Below, piece by piece: positions 54,881 to 63,359 of a DNA stretch of 64,000 bases. The notes beneath the pieces were generated by a model. It did no database searches. It was given only the letters and a program-made list of their open reading frames with translations, and was not told the origin of the DNA. A program made the position numbers and the translations under genes. The first letter of the stretch is position 1, and each line of letters opens with the position of its first letter. Source of the stretch: an uncultured Lachnospiraceae bacterium (GTDB taxonomy: Bacteria > Bacillota > Clostridia > Lachnospirales > Lachnospiraceae); contig CAMUXE010000001.1 in assembly GCA_947164605.1 (NCBI GenBank), positions 157,779-221,778 of the forward strand. The letters are read 5' to 3'.

Positions 54881-55484
54881 CCATCAAGCCTCCTTCATAA
54901 ATATTTCGATAAACTTTATCCGGATATAATGACAAGTATTCTTTTACAATCGAGAAATCCACCCCTACAGCTTTGACATAATCTTTTAGCTTTGAAGCAA
55001 ATTCCTGTCCGGAAATCTCACTATACTTGTCAATCATAGACATCAAATCCAAAAACTGTAATGCAGATTTATTCTTAGATGTAACCTCAGCAACCGGTTT
55101 ATATACAACAATAGTATTTCCATCTATCTCCTGCTTACGCTGTTTGGTAGATGCTTCATTACTACAAACTTCATAACAAGAAGGATTCTGCGTTGTAAAT
55201 CCATATTTATTTGCAAGCTGTAATCCCGTTATATAGCCTTCCACTTTTTCTTCTGAGCCAAGATACTTTTTCTCGATATATTTATCTACAGAGACCTTTC
55301 CCTTTGTTCCAAGGATTGTGACATAGGAAAGAAAATATACACCATTGTATAAACGCTCTAGCTTACCTTCGTCCACAAGTTTCTTCATCTCTTGACGAAG
55401 ATAATCTTTTGAATCGCCTGGCAAATCAGTCAAAAATATCGGCTCACCTTTTTTGTAATTTTCAATTATATAATCATATACCAT
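54867..55484 (-). CDS. abiEi: AbiEi-type antitoxin/DUF6088 regulator (cassette 1)
   Basis: 205 residues: an N-terminal winged helix (MVYDYIIENYKKGEPIFLTD, LRQEMKKLVDEGKLERLYNG) and a C-terminal AbiEi domain (GYITGLQLANKYGFTTQNPS, EVCSNEAS, LQFLDLMSMIDKYSE). AbiEi proteins neutralise AbiEii and repress their own promoter. The ATG at 55484 is chosen because GAGGTG lies 6 bp upstream; a GTG three codons earlier is the alternative. It overlaps the toxin gene by 14 bp. Confidence 0.87.
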   Translation of the reverse strand: MVYDYIIENYKKGEPIFLTDLPGDSKDYLRQEMKKLVDEGKLERLYNGVYFLSYVTILGTKGKVSVDKYIEKKYLGSEEKVEGYITGLQLANKYGFTTQNPSCYEVCSNEASTKQRKQEIDGNTIVVYKPVAEVTSKNKSALQFLDLMSMIDKYSEISGQEFASKLKDYVKAVGVDFSIVKEYLSLYPDKVYRNIYEGGLMGELV

Positions 55485-55502
55485 TCGGCTCACCTCACAA
55501 AT

Positions 55503-55554
55503 TTGAAACCACTCATTTCAACTTTATGATACTACCATATGTCACTTTTTGCAA
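55503..55554 (-). promoter_or_regulatory. Promoter and operator candidate of AbiE cassette 1
   Basis: TTGCAA (55549), 17-bp spacer, TATCAT (55526) on the minus strand. An inverted repeat TTGAAA/TTTCAA (55503-55521) overlaps the predicted start point and could be the AbiEi operator. Confidence 0.55.
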
Positions 55555-55701
55555 GTTTTTATTCTGGTAGGCCGGAAAATAGCCTTGTCCAAATCTCGGT
55601 TCATTACGAGGTTTCGTAGAGCCTGAATCCCTTGTAAAATCAACATTCCGCAGCGATTCAACGACCTTGACCACCACTTGGCGACCACTCGTTGGACCTC
55701 T

Positions 55702-55875
55702 TCATTTCATAATAATCTCAAAATCCCCCTTCACGGATATTCCGAAACGAAGCTTCGTAACTCTGAAGCCCCATAAATACTGCGTTCTGTCAAAAATCTG
55801 CGAATTGCCAACAATGTGCGGATAATCCGATACTTCACTTGAAAAGTAAGTAACAGGATACGCATAAAGGTGCAT
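55702..55875 (-). CDS. Possible small ORF (57 aa) between AbiE cassettes
   Basis: Minus-strand frame MHLYAYPVTYFSSEVSDYPH... ending GDFEIIMK. The composition looks protein-like and the DNA is richer in GC than its surroundings. AAAGGAAAG lies too close to the ATG for comfort. Directly after its stop, in the same frame without a start codon, another ~60 codons (RGPTSGRQVVVKVVESLRNV...) stay open to ~55515. Either a decayed gene or an insertion remnant. Family not recognised. The rest of the 55555-55945 gap shows nothing else. Confidence 0.3.
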   Translation of the reverse strand: MHLYAYPVTYFSSEVSDYPHIVGNSQIFDRTQYLWGFRVTKLRFGISVKGDFEIIMK

Positions 55876-55945
55876 ACTTTCCTTTACGCAAATTTCCGTG
55901 CTCCCATGTCGCCCGCTTTAGGCATATCCTAAAACCTTAAATTCC

Positions 55946-55978
55946 ACTTGTGGTCAGATGGGGATGCGGACCAAAAGT
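55946..55978. repeat. Cassette-end hairpin, copy B
   Basis: ACTTGTGGTC...GACCAAAAGT arms with loop AGATGGGGATGCG; 7 bp after the stop of AbiEii-2. Shares about 29 of 33 bases with copy C. Confidence 0.75.
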
Positions 55979-55985
55979 CACATAT

Positions 55986-56897
55986 TTATACAAACATCTT
56001 AGAATGAATTATTGTATCAATTACTCCTATCGCCTCATCGTAGTCTACTCTCTCTTTTTGGAAGTACGACGTTATTTCCTCATAGTCTTTTTCATATATT
56101 CTCTTATCGACTATCTCCTGAAGGTATTCATTTATATCTATTCCAGCTTCAGCTGCTGGACACATCTTCGGCATCTTTAATCGCTCAGTTCTTACGTCTC
56201 CAACAAGTTGTTTAAAACTGTCATCAAACGTTATCTTGGGCAATAGCATATAAAGATCGTAAATATGTCTAGAATGCTTATTCACGTCATCTTTTATGTA
56301 GTAATCGCAAAGCGCAAACACCTTATCGATAAATGTTCTCTCTATGCTCTGAAGTGTCATAGTAAAAGGCTCTAGCTCATACTCTCTTATAAAGTCCATG
56401 TTATCCACCTTAAGTACTTGATAAATATAGCTATCTACTTCCATCTCAACAGTTGGAAACGATATTGACCCTAAAACTACTTCCATCTTAACACCTTCAA
56501 TAAGGCTCTCAGGGACATATCCTTCTATCGGAGAATACTTAAACGTATAGCAGTTGTAATCTCTCCGGATTCTTGTTTTATCCCAATCAATTATCGGTAG
56601 TTCCAAATATTCGCTAATTCCGGCTATAACTTGGTTCTTTAACTTTTGGCGTTCTCCCTGTGATAATTTATCTGAAAATGTTATATCTATATCCTCAGAA
56701 AATCTATTAATCGCATGATGGCATTTTGATAATGAAGTTCCACCCTTAAAGACGCAACCAGACGCCTTTAGCGCTAATTGTTTCAGAATCATCGTGACAT
56801 AATAATCCTTTTCGACAATGGATACCGGCACTCCTAATTCATTAGAAACGGCATTTAAAACAGCTTCAAATTGTTCTCTATCCTTGTGTAATAGCAT
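55986..56897 (-). CDS. abiEii: AbiEii/AbiGii-type nucleotidyltransferase toxin (cassette 2)
   Basis: 303 residues with the same layout as cassette 1: CVFKGGTSLSKCHHAINRFSE then DIDITF, and SIERTFIDKVFALCDYYIKD with HSRHIYDLYMLLPKI. The catalytic G-G-T-S, D-x-D and lysine are all present, so the toxin looks intact. Sequence outside the motifs differs widely from cassette 1, so these are old paralogues or separate acquisitions rather than a recent duplication. Overlaps the antitoxin gene by 20 bp; AGGAG precedes the ATG. Confidence 0.9.
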   Translation of the reverse strand: MLLHKDREQFEAVLNAVSNELGVPVSIVEKDYYVTMILKQLALKASGCVFKGGTSLSKCHHAINRFSEDIDITFSDKLSQGERQKLKNQVIAGISEYLELPIIDWDKTRIRRDYNCYTFKYSPIEGYVPESLIEGVKMEVVLGSISFPTVEMEVDSYIYQVLKVDNMDFIREYELEPFTMTLQSIERTFIDKVFALCDYYIKDDVNKHSRHIYDLYMLLPKITFDDSFKQLVGDVRTERLKMPKMCPAAEAGIDINEYLQEIVDKRIYEKDYEEITSYFQKERVDYDEAIGVIDTIIHSKMFV

Positions 56898-57504
56898 ATA
56901 CTACTCCTGTCTCATAAAGATTCTTATATACCTTCGTCGGGTACAGACTAATGTATGTATCAATAAGTTCTTTTGTAATCTTTTCATCCTTAATGATTTT
57001 CTCTAACTTATCAAGAATATTCTCTGAACTTCCATCCAGATATTTATCTATATCACTAAGGAAATCCAAAAACTGTAATGTATATACATTTTCTTCTGTA
57101 ACTTCAGCCTTAGGCTTTCGAATGATAAATTTCTGTCCCTTAATATCAATCTCTCTTACCTTGGCACTAGCCTCATTCGTAACAATTTCCTGCACATAAG
57201 GTACCTGTAATGAAAGACCTATCTGATTAGCAAAAGTATACCCCGAATAGTATCCTCGTACTTTTCCTCTTCGATTAACATATCTACTTCTAGCAACGGC
57301 ACTAGCAGATATCGGAGTTAAACCCTTCAGCTTCATTTTGCCTGGCAAATAATAAACCCCTGCCTCATATCTGCAAAGTTTACCAGAATCACATAATTCC
57401 TTCAGCTTTGGACGAAGAGAATTTCCCACCATATCTATATCAATGTCCGCAGTGAAGATCGGTTCATATGGTTTAAAATTTTCAATCAAATATCCGTATA
57501 ACAT
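56878..57504 (-). CDS. abiEi: AbiEi-type antitoxin/DUF6088 regulator (cassette 2)
   Basis: 208 residues: winged helix (YLIENFKPYEPIFTADIDID, LRPKLKELCDSGKLCRYEAG) and AbiEi domain (GYYSGYTFANQIGLSLQVPY, EIVTNEAS, LQFLDFLSDIDKYLDGSS). Same length as cassette 1 and similar along its whole length. GGGAGG precedes the ATG. Presumed neutraliser of AbiEii-2 and repressor of its own promoter. Confidence 0.87.
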   Translation of the reverse strand: MLYGYLIENFKPYEPIFTADIDIDMVGNSLRPKLKELCDSGKLCRYEAGVYYLPGKMKLKGLTPISASAVARSRYVNRRGKVRGYYSGYTFANQIGLSLQVPYVQEIVTNEASAKVREIDIKGQKFIIRKPKAEVTEENVYTLQFLDFLSDIDKYLDGSSENILDKLEKIIKDEKITKELIDTYISLYPTKVYKNLYETGVVYAITQG

Positions 57505-57521
57505 AAATATACCTCCCGCAC

Positions 57522-57598
57522 AACGCTTTTTTACCGCATTAATACATTTCTGTTGCAGTTATAATAACATCTTTTAACCGTCATAGTCAATAAGCGTT
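57522..57598 (-). promoter_or_regulatory. Promoter and inverted-repeat operator of AbiE cassette 2
   Basis: TTGACT (57585), 18-bp spacer, TATTAT (57561) on the minus strand, bracketed by AACGCTT (57522) and AAGCGTT (57592), an inverted pair as expected for AbiEi autoregulation. Confidence 0.6.
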
Positions 57599-57640
57599 AT
57601 GAAGATGTCTACAGGTATAGATTCCTCATATAGCAAAATA

Positions 57641-57673
57641 ACTTCTGGTCAAATGGGGATGCGGACCAAAAGT
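57641..57673. repeat. Cassette-end hairpin, copy C
   Basis: ACTTCTGGTC...GACCAAAAGT arms with loop AAATGGGGATGCG; 16 bp after the stop of the AbiH-like remnant. Confidence 0.75.
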
Positions 57674-57689
57674 TCACCCCTTATTTCAC

Positions 57690-58506
57690 TTAATTCGAAT
57701 GCCTTTTCCAAAATCTTTTAACATCTCTATCTGTAATATGCCCTGATAAATGCCCACATAAATGTTTTCTGATTTCTACAGCATCAGCTCGAGCAAAATA
57801 ATAATAATCACAAGATTTAATTCTAGTATTCTCCATCAACCGAAGAAATAACTGTTCATCATTACATGGCGAAATTCCTAACAGTTCAACTTTACCTTCA
57901 ATGTTTTTTAGTTCAGATATCCCATATCTTGAATCCCGCTCTTCTTCACCATATTTTTCTAACCAATACCATGACATAATACCGTTACAATACATATGCC
58001 TAAATGATTCAACAACGCTATCAGCTTTATCTATATAATCAGAAAAACAGCCATGTATATGATAAACTGGCACCTCCCCAGACACTGCGCTTTCGATATT
58101 CGTATCATAGTTTAAAGTAAAAATCGCATCTTGTGATTTTAAATAATTTACAAAACTATCCGGATAAAGCTTATACAATTCATTTACCTTGCCACCATTA
58201 TATATTGCATCAATAACAATAGGCTGAAGGATTTCCTGTATATGTTCGTCGAACTCTTTCCATCTCCATTTGTAGAAAAAGATAATTATTATCTTTCGGT
58301 ATTCCAACCTTATTACGAATTATTTTATTAATTGTTTTCTCGCATGTATCAAGAATATCCAGCAATTCTTGCTTATCAAACCCCAAACCAGAGTACTTAT
58401 CTTCGTTAACATTTTTTAACATACGCTCTAAAATAGCATAGTTTCCGTATTCAGATGGCCCTCCAAATTGAATATCAATCCCATTACCAACAATAAGTGT
58501 TCTCAT
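57690..58506 (-). pseudogene. abiH: AbiH-like abortive infection gene, broken by a frameshift
   Basis: Two overlapping minus-strand frames form one protein of ~271 residues. The first (58506 to 58210) starts MRTLIVGNGIDIQFGGPSEY, the nucleotide-binding-like N-terminus of the AbiH/SIR2-like group. The second (from about 58270 to 57690) continues EFDEHIQEILQPIVIDA, FTLNYDTNIES and YHIHGCFSDY, the N-Y-x-x and H-I-H-G marks of the same family. The frame changes near 58270, at CTTTTTCTACAAATGG. A one-base indel, a sequencing error or programmed shifting are possible. It follows the GIY-YIG gene by 10 bp. Confidence 0.7.
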
Positions 58507-58516
58507 TTTTTATCTT

Positions 58517-59110
58517 TCACTCTCTCCACTGTGTCTCTTCCGCAATTTGAGAAATCGTCTTACCGTTATAATTAAAGAACTGCGGTCCGGAAGTAGAATA
58601 GCCCTTTATCCTATCCGAAATCGCTGATAACGATGTTATTTCATCGCCATATTGAACTTTACGTTCTCCAACAACCGTAACCACTACCGAATCATCTTCA
58701 ACAAAGACAAGTTCAGCGCCCATAGGGATTCCACACTTTGCAAAATTAACTGGTGGTCTTTTTGTCTTTTGCTTTTTGGATGGCGCAACCTTAACTTTCT
58801 TAAGCTTATCTTTAGTTCCGCTGATGATAGCTATAGATTCAAGCAATTCATATGCATCCTCTGGAGACATAATAAAAAACTCTCGGCTTTTAGTAATTCG
58901 CAAATCCGGATTAAGATTATCAATCATCTTATGTAGCTTCTTATCTTCAAGATTACCTGATGTTTCATACGTAGCATAAATCTCGTATTCATAAGGCAAA
59001 GCTGTTGTACTAAGCTGTTTGCGACGATTCTCAACATTGGAAGCATATCCTATTTTGACCATATCCTTCAAAGCAGGATTCGTCATGATATAAATATAAC
59101 CCTTAGCCAT
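58517..59110 (-). CDS. GIY-YIG nuclease (T5orf172/MUG113) with DUF4357
   Basis: 197 residues. An N-terminal GIY-YIG-related domain: KGYIYIMTNPALKDMVKIGY with downstream NRRKQLSTTALPYEYEIY and LHKMIDNLNPDLRI. A C-terminal DUF4357 (PMGAELVFVEDDSVVVTVVG, TSGPQFFNYNGKTISQI) follows a basic linker (KKVKVAPSKKQKTKRPP). DUF4357 often occurs next to type I restriction genes. It lies 19 bp downstream of hsdR and 10 bp upstream of the AbiH-like gene, all on one strand, so it is probably part of the restriction operon. Exact role unknown. Confidence 0.85.
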   Translation of the reverse strand: MAKGYIYIMTNPALKDMVKIGYASNVENRRKQLSTTALPYEYEIYATYETSGNLEDKKLHKMIDNLNPDLRITKSREFFIMSPEDAYELLESIAIISGTKDKLKKVKVAPSKKQKTKRPPVNFAKCGIPMGAELVFVEDDSVVVTVVGERKVQYGDEITSLSAISDRIKGYSTSGPQFFNYNGKTISQIAEETQWRE

Positions 59111-59129
59111 TGCATAGCACCTCTTCTAA

Positions 59130-62100
59130 TTATTCCTCGACCTTAAACTTCGCATTTGTCATTCCATAGAACCGCTCGAAATAAGCCATCAGCCTGTCGA
59201 TGACACCTTTCTTCATCTCAGCTCTATTACCACCACCAAATCGTGATACCGGTGGAAGAAGCTTATCAATATCCGTTCCGGTCGTTTTAATCTCACCATC
59301 TCGGAATGCATTTTCGATGAACTTTCTGGTTTCATCTGGCTTTAGTCGTTCACTCTCGATAAGTACTTCCAAATCATGTTCCCTTTGCTGAACGACATAA
59401 TCCTGCCATTCAACAAGAACATCATCAACCTCATTGATACCCATAATAAAGTTTTCAATAAGCTGTTTCTTACTTCGAAGTTCAGGGCTTGCATCAATTG
59501 CCTTACGGATAGTAATCAGAACTTCTTTATCTTCTCCGTGACTATCATGGTACTTCTTTACAAGCATAAGGATATAATCAATGTTAATCTCAATCTGTTT
59601 TATTAACTCAATTTCGAAAACAACATCATCTATAATATCTGTGCCTTCCTTCCCCTTTGCCTTTTCTCTCCACTCATCGCGCAAATCCTGGTATCTTCCA
59701 AGATAGTCCTGTAAATCACGTTCCGAGATTTTTTCTTTACCCTCGAATTCATCAAACGACACCAAAAGATTTCGCATACGAAGCAAAGCACCAAACAAAG
59801 CTATAAACTCCTTTTGGTTCTGTTCGCCTTCTATGCGTGGATCTGTTAACGGAAACTTCTCCGTTAACTCCTCAATCATATCCACATATCCCGGCATTGG
59901 AGTTCCATCTACAGACTCATAACCATAATAGTAATCGTTAAAGCTCTGCAATAATACAATTCCGCCGGCGTTCTTGTCTCCAAACAAAGATATTGCACTA
60001 TCAACACGCTTCTGAAGATTTCTGAAGCATACAATATTTCCAAAAGTCTTAATGCTGTTAAGAATACGATTTGTACGCGAAAAAGCCTGAATCAGGCCAT
60101 GCATCTTCAAGTTCTTATCCACCCAAAGCGTATTTAATGTTGTTGCATCAAAACCGGTAAGGAACATATTTACAACAATCAGCAAATCCAGTTCCTTATT
60201 CTTCATTCGAAGCGAGACATCCTTATAGTAATTCTGGAATCGGTCACCATCAGTACTATAATTCGTTTTAAACATCTCGTTATAATCTTTTATGGCATCA
60301 TCCAAGAAGTCACGAGAACTCTTGTCCAACGCTGATGTATCTTCCGGATTTTCCTCATCTAAGATTCCATCCGTTTCTTCCTCATTTGCACCATAACTGT
60401 AAATGGTAGCAATTCGAAGTTTCTTTGTCGGATCAGCTTCCATCTGCTTCTTGAATTCCTGATAATACAGTTTTGCCATATCCACAGATGCAACAGCTAA
60501 GATTGAATTAAAGCCTGATAATCTTTGCTTACGCTTTTCTTCCTCTACCTTTCCGTTCGCAGCTGATGCAACCTCGCCGATATTCATCAAAGCATTGTAG
60601 TAATATGATTTATTGCCACGATATGTCTTTTGATCAAAGTGATCTAAGATATACTTTGTAACCAGCTTAATACGTTCCGGTGCCTGATATGTTTTTTCGC
60701 GATTAATATCCCATACCATCTCATCCGTAATATCTTCTTCCATATCCATAGTCTTAATATAATCCACACGGAATGGAAGTACATTCTTGTCATTAATGGC
60801 ATCGACAATCGTATATGTGTGTAGCTGGTCGCCAAAAGTCTGCGCCGTTGTAAAATACTTGGCATTACTTCTGGATCCGGAATTCACTGCAAAAATCGGA
60901 GTACCTGTAAATCCAAAGATATGATACTTCTTAAAATTCTTTACAATATCCGCATGCATATCTCCGAACTGTGATCTATGACACTCGTCAAAGATAATAA
61001 CAACATGCTTCCCAAAAACTTCATGTCCCGGATATTTTTTTATAAATGTTGAAAGCTTCTGAATTGTCGTAATAATAATATGCGCATTCAAATTCTCTAA
61101 CTGTCGTTTTAGAATTGTCGTATTACTATTAGAGTTAGCAGCTCCCTTTTCAAATCTGTCATACTCCTTCATAGTCTGATAATCCAAATCTTTACGATCA
61201 ACGACAAATAAAACCTTATCAATATAAGGCAACTGAGAAGCTAATCTTGCAGATTTGAACGATGTAAGAGTCTTACCGGAGCCTGTTGTATGCCAAATGT
61301 AGCCACCTCCAGCAATATCTCCATATTTTTTATAGTTATTGGCAATCTCAATACGATTTAAGATTCTTTCCGTCGCCGTAATCTGATATGGTCGCATCAC
61401 AAGAAGTGTATCCTCAGCTGTGAAGATACAATACTTCGTAAGAATATTTAAAATCGTATGCTTTGCAAAAAAGGTCCTTGTAAAATCAATCAAATCCGGA
61501 ATCACTCTATTATTAGAGTCAGCCCAAAATGATGTGAATTCAAAACTGTTGCTCGTCTTTTCCTTCTTTGTTTTTCCGGAACTTGCATCCTTGATTGCAT
61601 TAAAGCGTGTACTGTTAGAATAATATTTCGTATTTGTTCCGTTACTAATAACAAATATCTGGACATATTCAAACAAGCCACAGCCTGCCCAGAATGAATC
61701 TCTCTGATAGCGATTAATCTGGTTAAAGGCTTCACGGATTGCTACACCACGACGCTTTAACTCAACATGAACAAGTGGAAGACCATTTACCAAAACGGTC
61801 ACATCATAACGATTATCGTGCCTTGCCCCCTCTTCTGTTCCAATTACATACTGATTGATTACCTGAAGCTTATTGTTATGAATATTCTTTCTATCGATGA
61901 TAGTAATGTTCTTTGATGAACCATCATCACGTTTCAAAACCTGAACATTATCTTCCTGAATCTTTCTTGTTTTCTCGACAATATGCTCATTCGGATTTGC
62001 TAAAGCATCAGAAAAGAACCTGCTCCACTCATCGTCGGAGAACTTATAGTTATTCAGTTCCTCCATGCAAGAGCGCAGATTGCGAATCAGATCCTCTTCT

Positions 62101-62264
62101 TTGTGTATTTGTAAATAGGTATACCCCTGCTCAGTCAACAGACGGATAAACTCTTTTTCTAATTCAGCTTCACTCTGATAGCTATCTGAACGAGACTTTA
62201 CCGGTTCGTACTCTGTAACAACTGTATTCTCATTCGAAGCTGCTACTATATTAAAAAATGGCAT
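59130..62264 (-). CDS. hsdR: Type I restriction enzyme R subunit
   Basis: 1044 residues. HsdR_N nuclease domain: YDVTVLVNGLPLVHVELKRR (D...E-x-K). Translocase motor: Walker A TTGSGKT (~326), DECHRSQFGD (~426), FGFTGTPIF, and helicase motif VI-like AFSRTNRIL. A C-terminal helical part binds the M2S core. It drives ATP-dependent translocation and cleaves unmethylated DNA. The start at 62264 (MPFFNIVAAS) follows GGAGGG and overlaps the fic stop (TAATG), showing tight coupling. It is intact. Confidence 0.95.
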   Translation of the reverse strand: MPFFNIVAASNENTVVTEYEPVKSRSDSYQSEAELEKEFIRLLTEQGYTYLQIHKEEDLIRNLRSCMEELNNYKFSDDEWSRFFSDALANPNEHIVEKTRKIQEDNVQVLKRDDGSSKNITIIDRKNIHNNKLQVINQYVIGTEEGARHDNRYDVTVLVNGLPLVHVELKRRGVAIREAFNQINRYQRDSFWAGCGLFEYVQIFVISNGTNTKYYSNSTRFNAIKDASSGKTKKEKTSNSFEFTSFWADSNNRVIPDLIDFTRTFFAKHTILNILTKYCIFTAEDTLLVMRPYQITATERILNRIEIANNYKKYGDIAGGGYIWHTTGSGKTLTSFKSARLASQLPYIDKVLFVVDRKDLDYQTMKEYDRFEKGAANSNSNTTILKRQLENLNAHIIITTIQKLSTFIKKYPGHEVFGKHVVIIFDECHRSQFGDMHADIVKNFKKYHIFGFTGTPIFAVNSGSRSNAKYFTTAQTFGDQLHTYTIVDAINDKNVLPFRVDYIKTMDMEEDITDEMVWDINREKTYQAPERIKLVTKYILDHFDQKTYRGNKSYYYNALMNIGEVASAANGKVEEEKRKQRLSGFNSILAVASVDMAKLYYQEFKKQMEADPTKKLRIATIYSYGANEEETDGILDEENPEDTSALDKSSRDFLDDAIKDYNEMFKTNYSTDGDRFQNYYKDVSLRMKNKELDLLIVVNMFLTGFDATTLNTLWVDKNLKMHGLIQAFSRTNRILNSIKTFGNIVCFRNLQKRVDSAISLFGDKNAGGIVLLQSFNDYYYGYESVDGTPMPGYVDMIEELTEKFPLTDPRIEGEQNQKEFIALFGALLRMRNLLVSFDEFEGKEKISERDLQDYLGRYQDLRDEWREKAKGKEGTDIIDDVVFEIELIKQIEINIDYILMLVKKYHDSHGEDKEVLITIRKAIDASPELRSKKQLIENFIMGINEVDDVLVEWQDYVVQQREHDLEVLIESERLKPDETRKFIENAFRDGEIKTTGTDIDKLLPPVSRFGGGNRAEMKKGVIDRLMAYFERFYGMTNAKFKVEE

Positions 62265-63340
62265 TATTTTCCCTCCAATATAATCCATTCACCCTTCTTA
62301 TTTGATCCAATTCGTTTGATAACACCCTTTTCAACCATTGACTGTAAGCAACGCTTAACTGTTGAATCCGAGCATTCTAAACGAGCCGCCATTTCTTTGC
62401 GTGTCAAATCAGACTTTTCTCGTAACAACTCAATAATTTGCTGTTCACGATCATCCAATTTTATTGGGTCATTTATTGGGTCATTTATCGGTTCATCGTG
62501 ACCCAATAAAAATTTACCACTTACATGCATTTCCCTGTTATGAAGCTCATGCTTCTCATCCAGGAGAAGATTTCTTAAGAACTTTTCTAGAAACTCCGTG
62601 GTCTCGTAAATGCCCTTTTTTATATTGTTATAATTAGCTCGAACCAAAGCATTTCTAAAATACCACGAGTTTTCCGCAAACAAATCATTCTCAACTTCAA
62701 AGCCAAGCATTCGAAGATATTTTATTAAAAATACAGCCGTCGTTCGGGTATTCCCTTCTTCGAATACATGGATTTGCCAAAGTCTTGAAATAAACACTGC
62801 CAAATGATGAATCACTTCATCCATTGTTAATCCGTTATAACGAAAATCTCTTTCCTGAGAAAAATCATAGTCCAGCGTTTCACGTAATTCAGATGCCCCT
62901 CCATAAGAAACGGTATCACCTTCAAGAACCCATTCTTTTTTTGTGAAATTATAATCTCTTATCTTTCCTGCATGAGAAAAGATTCCCATGAACAATGTTC
63001 GATGAATAGACAGATACTGTGTCGGCGAAAAAGTAAACGCCTTCTCTGATAATATTTTTGCAATTCTTGCAGACACCTTATCCGCTTCTTCTGTACGTGC
63101 TTCCGCCTCAGAACGACCATCTTTGCTCTCATAGTAACTATTGATCAAATCCCCTGCTTCATCCACAGAGATTTCACCATCAATATTCTTCTTAGCAGTC
63201 TCATACAGATATTCAGATGGCTTTAGTCCATCCACATCCTGTAATCCAATCGCAGTCTGCCAAGCCTGCTCCAGTTCCTTTCTGGTAGGTGGAAGATTCC
63301 TTATATATTCTTCAAAGGGGTCTTTCTTTATATCCTTCAA
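62264..63340 (-). CDS. fic: Fic-domain protein with C-terminal winged helix, inside the hsd operon
   Basis: 358 residues. Fic core with catalytic loop IHVFEEGNTRTTAVF (about 194-208), a variant of HPFxxGNGR in which G-N-T replaces G-N-G; histidine, acidic residue, asparagine and arginine are kept. The C-terminal ~65 residues are a winged HTH (DREQQIIELLREKSDLTRKE, ARLECSDSTVKRCLQSM), preceded by an INDP repeat from a 15-nt duplication. Fic enzymes AMPylate proteins and act as toxins or regulators. TTG start after AAGGAGGG. Sits between hsdS and hsdR. Confidence 0.92.
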   Translation of the reverse strand: MKDIKKDPFEEYIRNLPPTRKELEQAWQTAIGLQDVDGLKPSEYLYETAKKNIDGEISVDEAGDLINSYYESKDGRSEAEARTEEADKVSARIAKILSEKAFTFSPTQYLSIHRTLFMGIFSHAGKIRDYNFTKKEWVLEGDTVSYGGASELRETLDYDFSQERDFRYNGLTMDEVIHHLAVFISRLWQIHVFEEGNTRTTAVFLIKYLRMLGFEVENDLFAENSWYFRNALVRANYNNIKKGIYETTEFLEKFLRNLLLDEKHELHNREMHVSGKFLLGHDEPINDPINDPIKLDDREQQIIELLREKSDLTRKEMAARLECSDSTVKRCLQSMVEKGVIKRIGSNKKGEWIILEGK

Positions 63341-63359
63341 CTTTTCCCTCCTTGTATAC

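Noticed and set aside
55650..55710. Integron attC-like site (GTCCAAC...GTTGAAT) between the AbiE cassettes
   Set aside because: The R''/R' consensus is met, but the site is only ~42 bp, no integron integrase is present, and the three cassette-end hairpins do not fit the RYYYAAC/GTTRRRY cores. Kept only as a remark.
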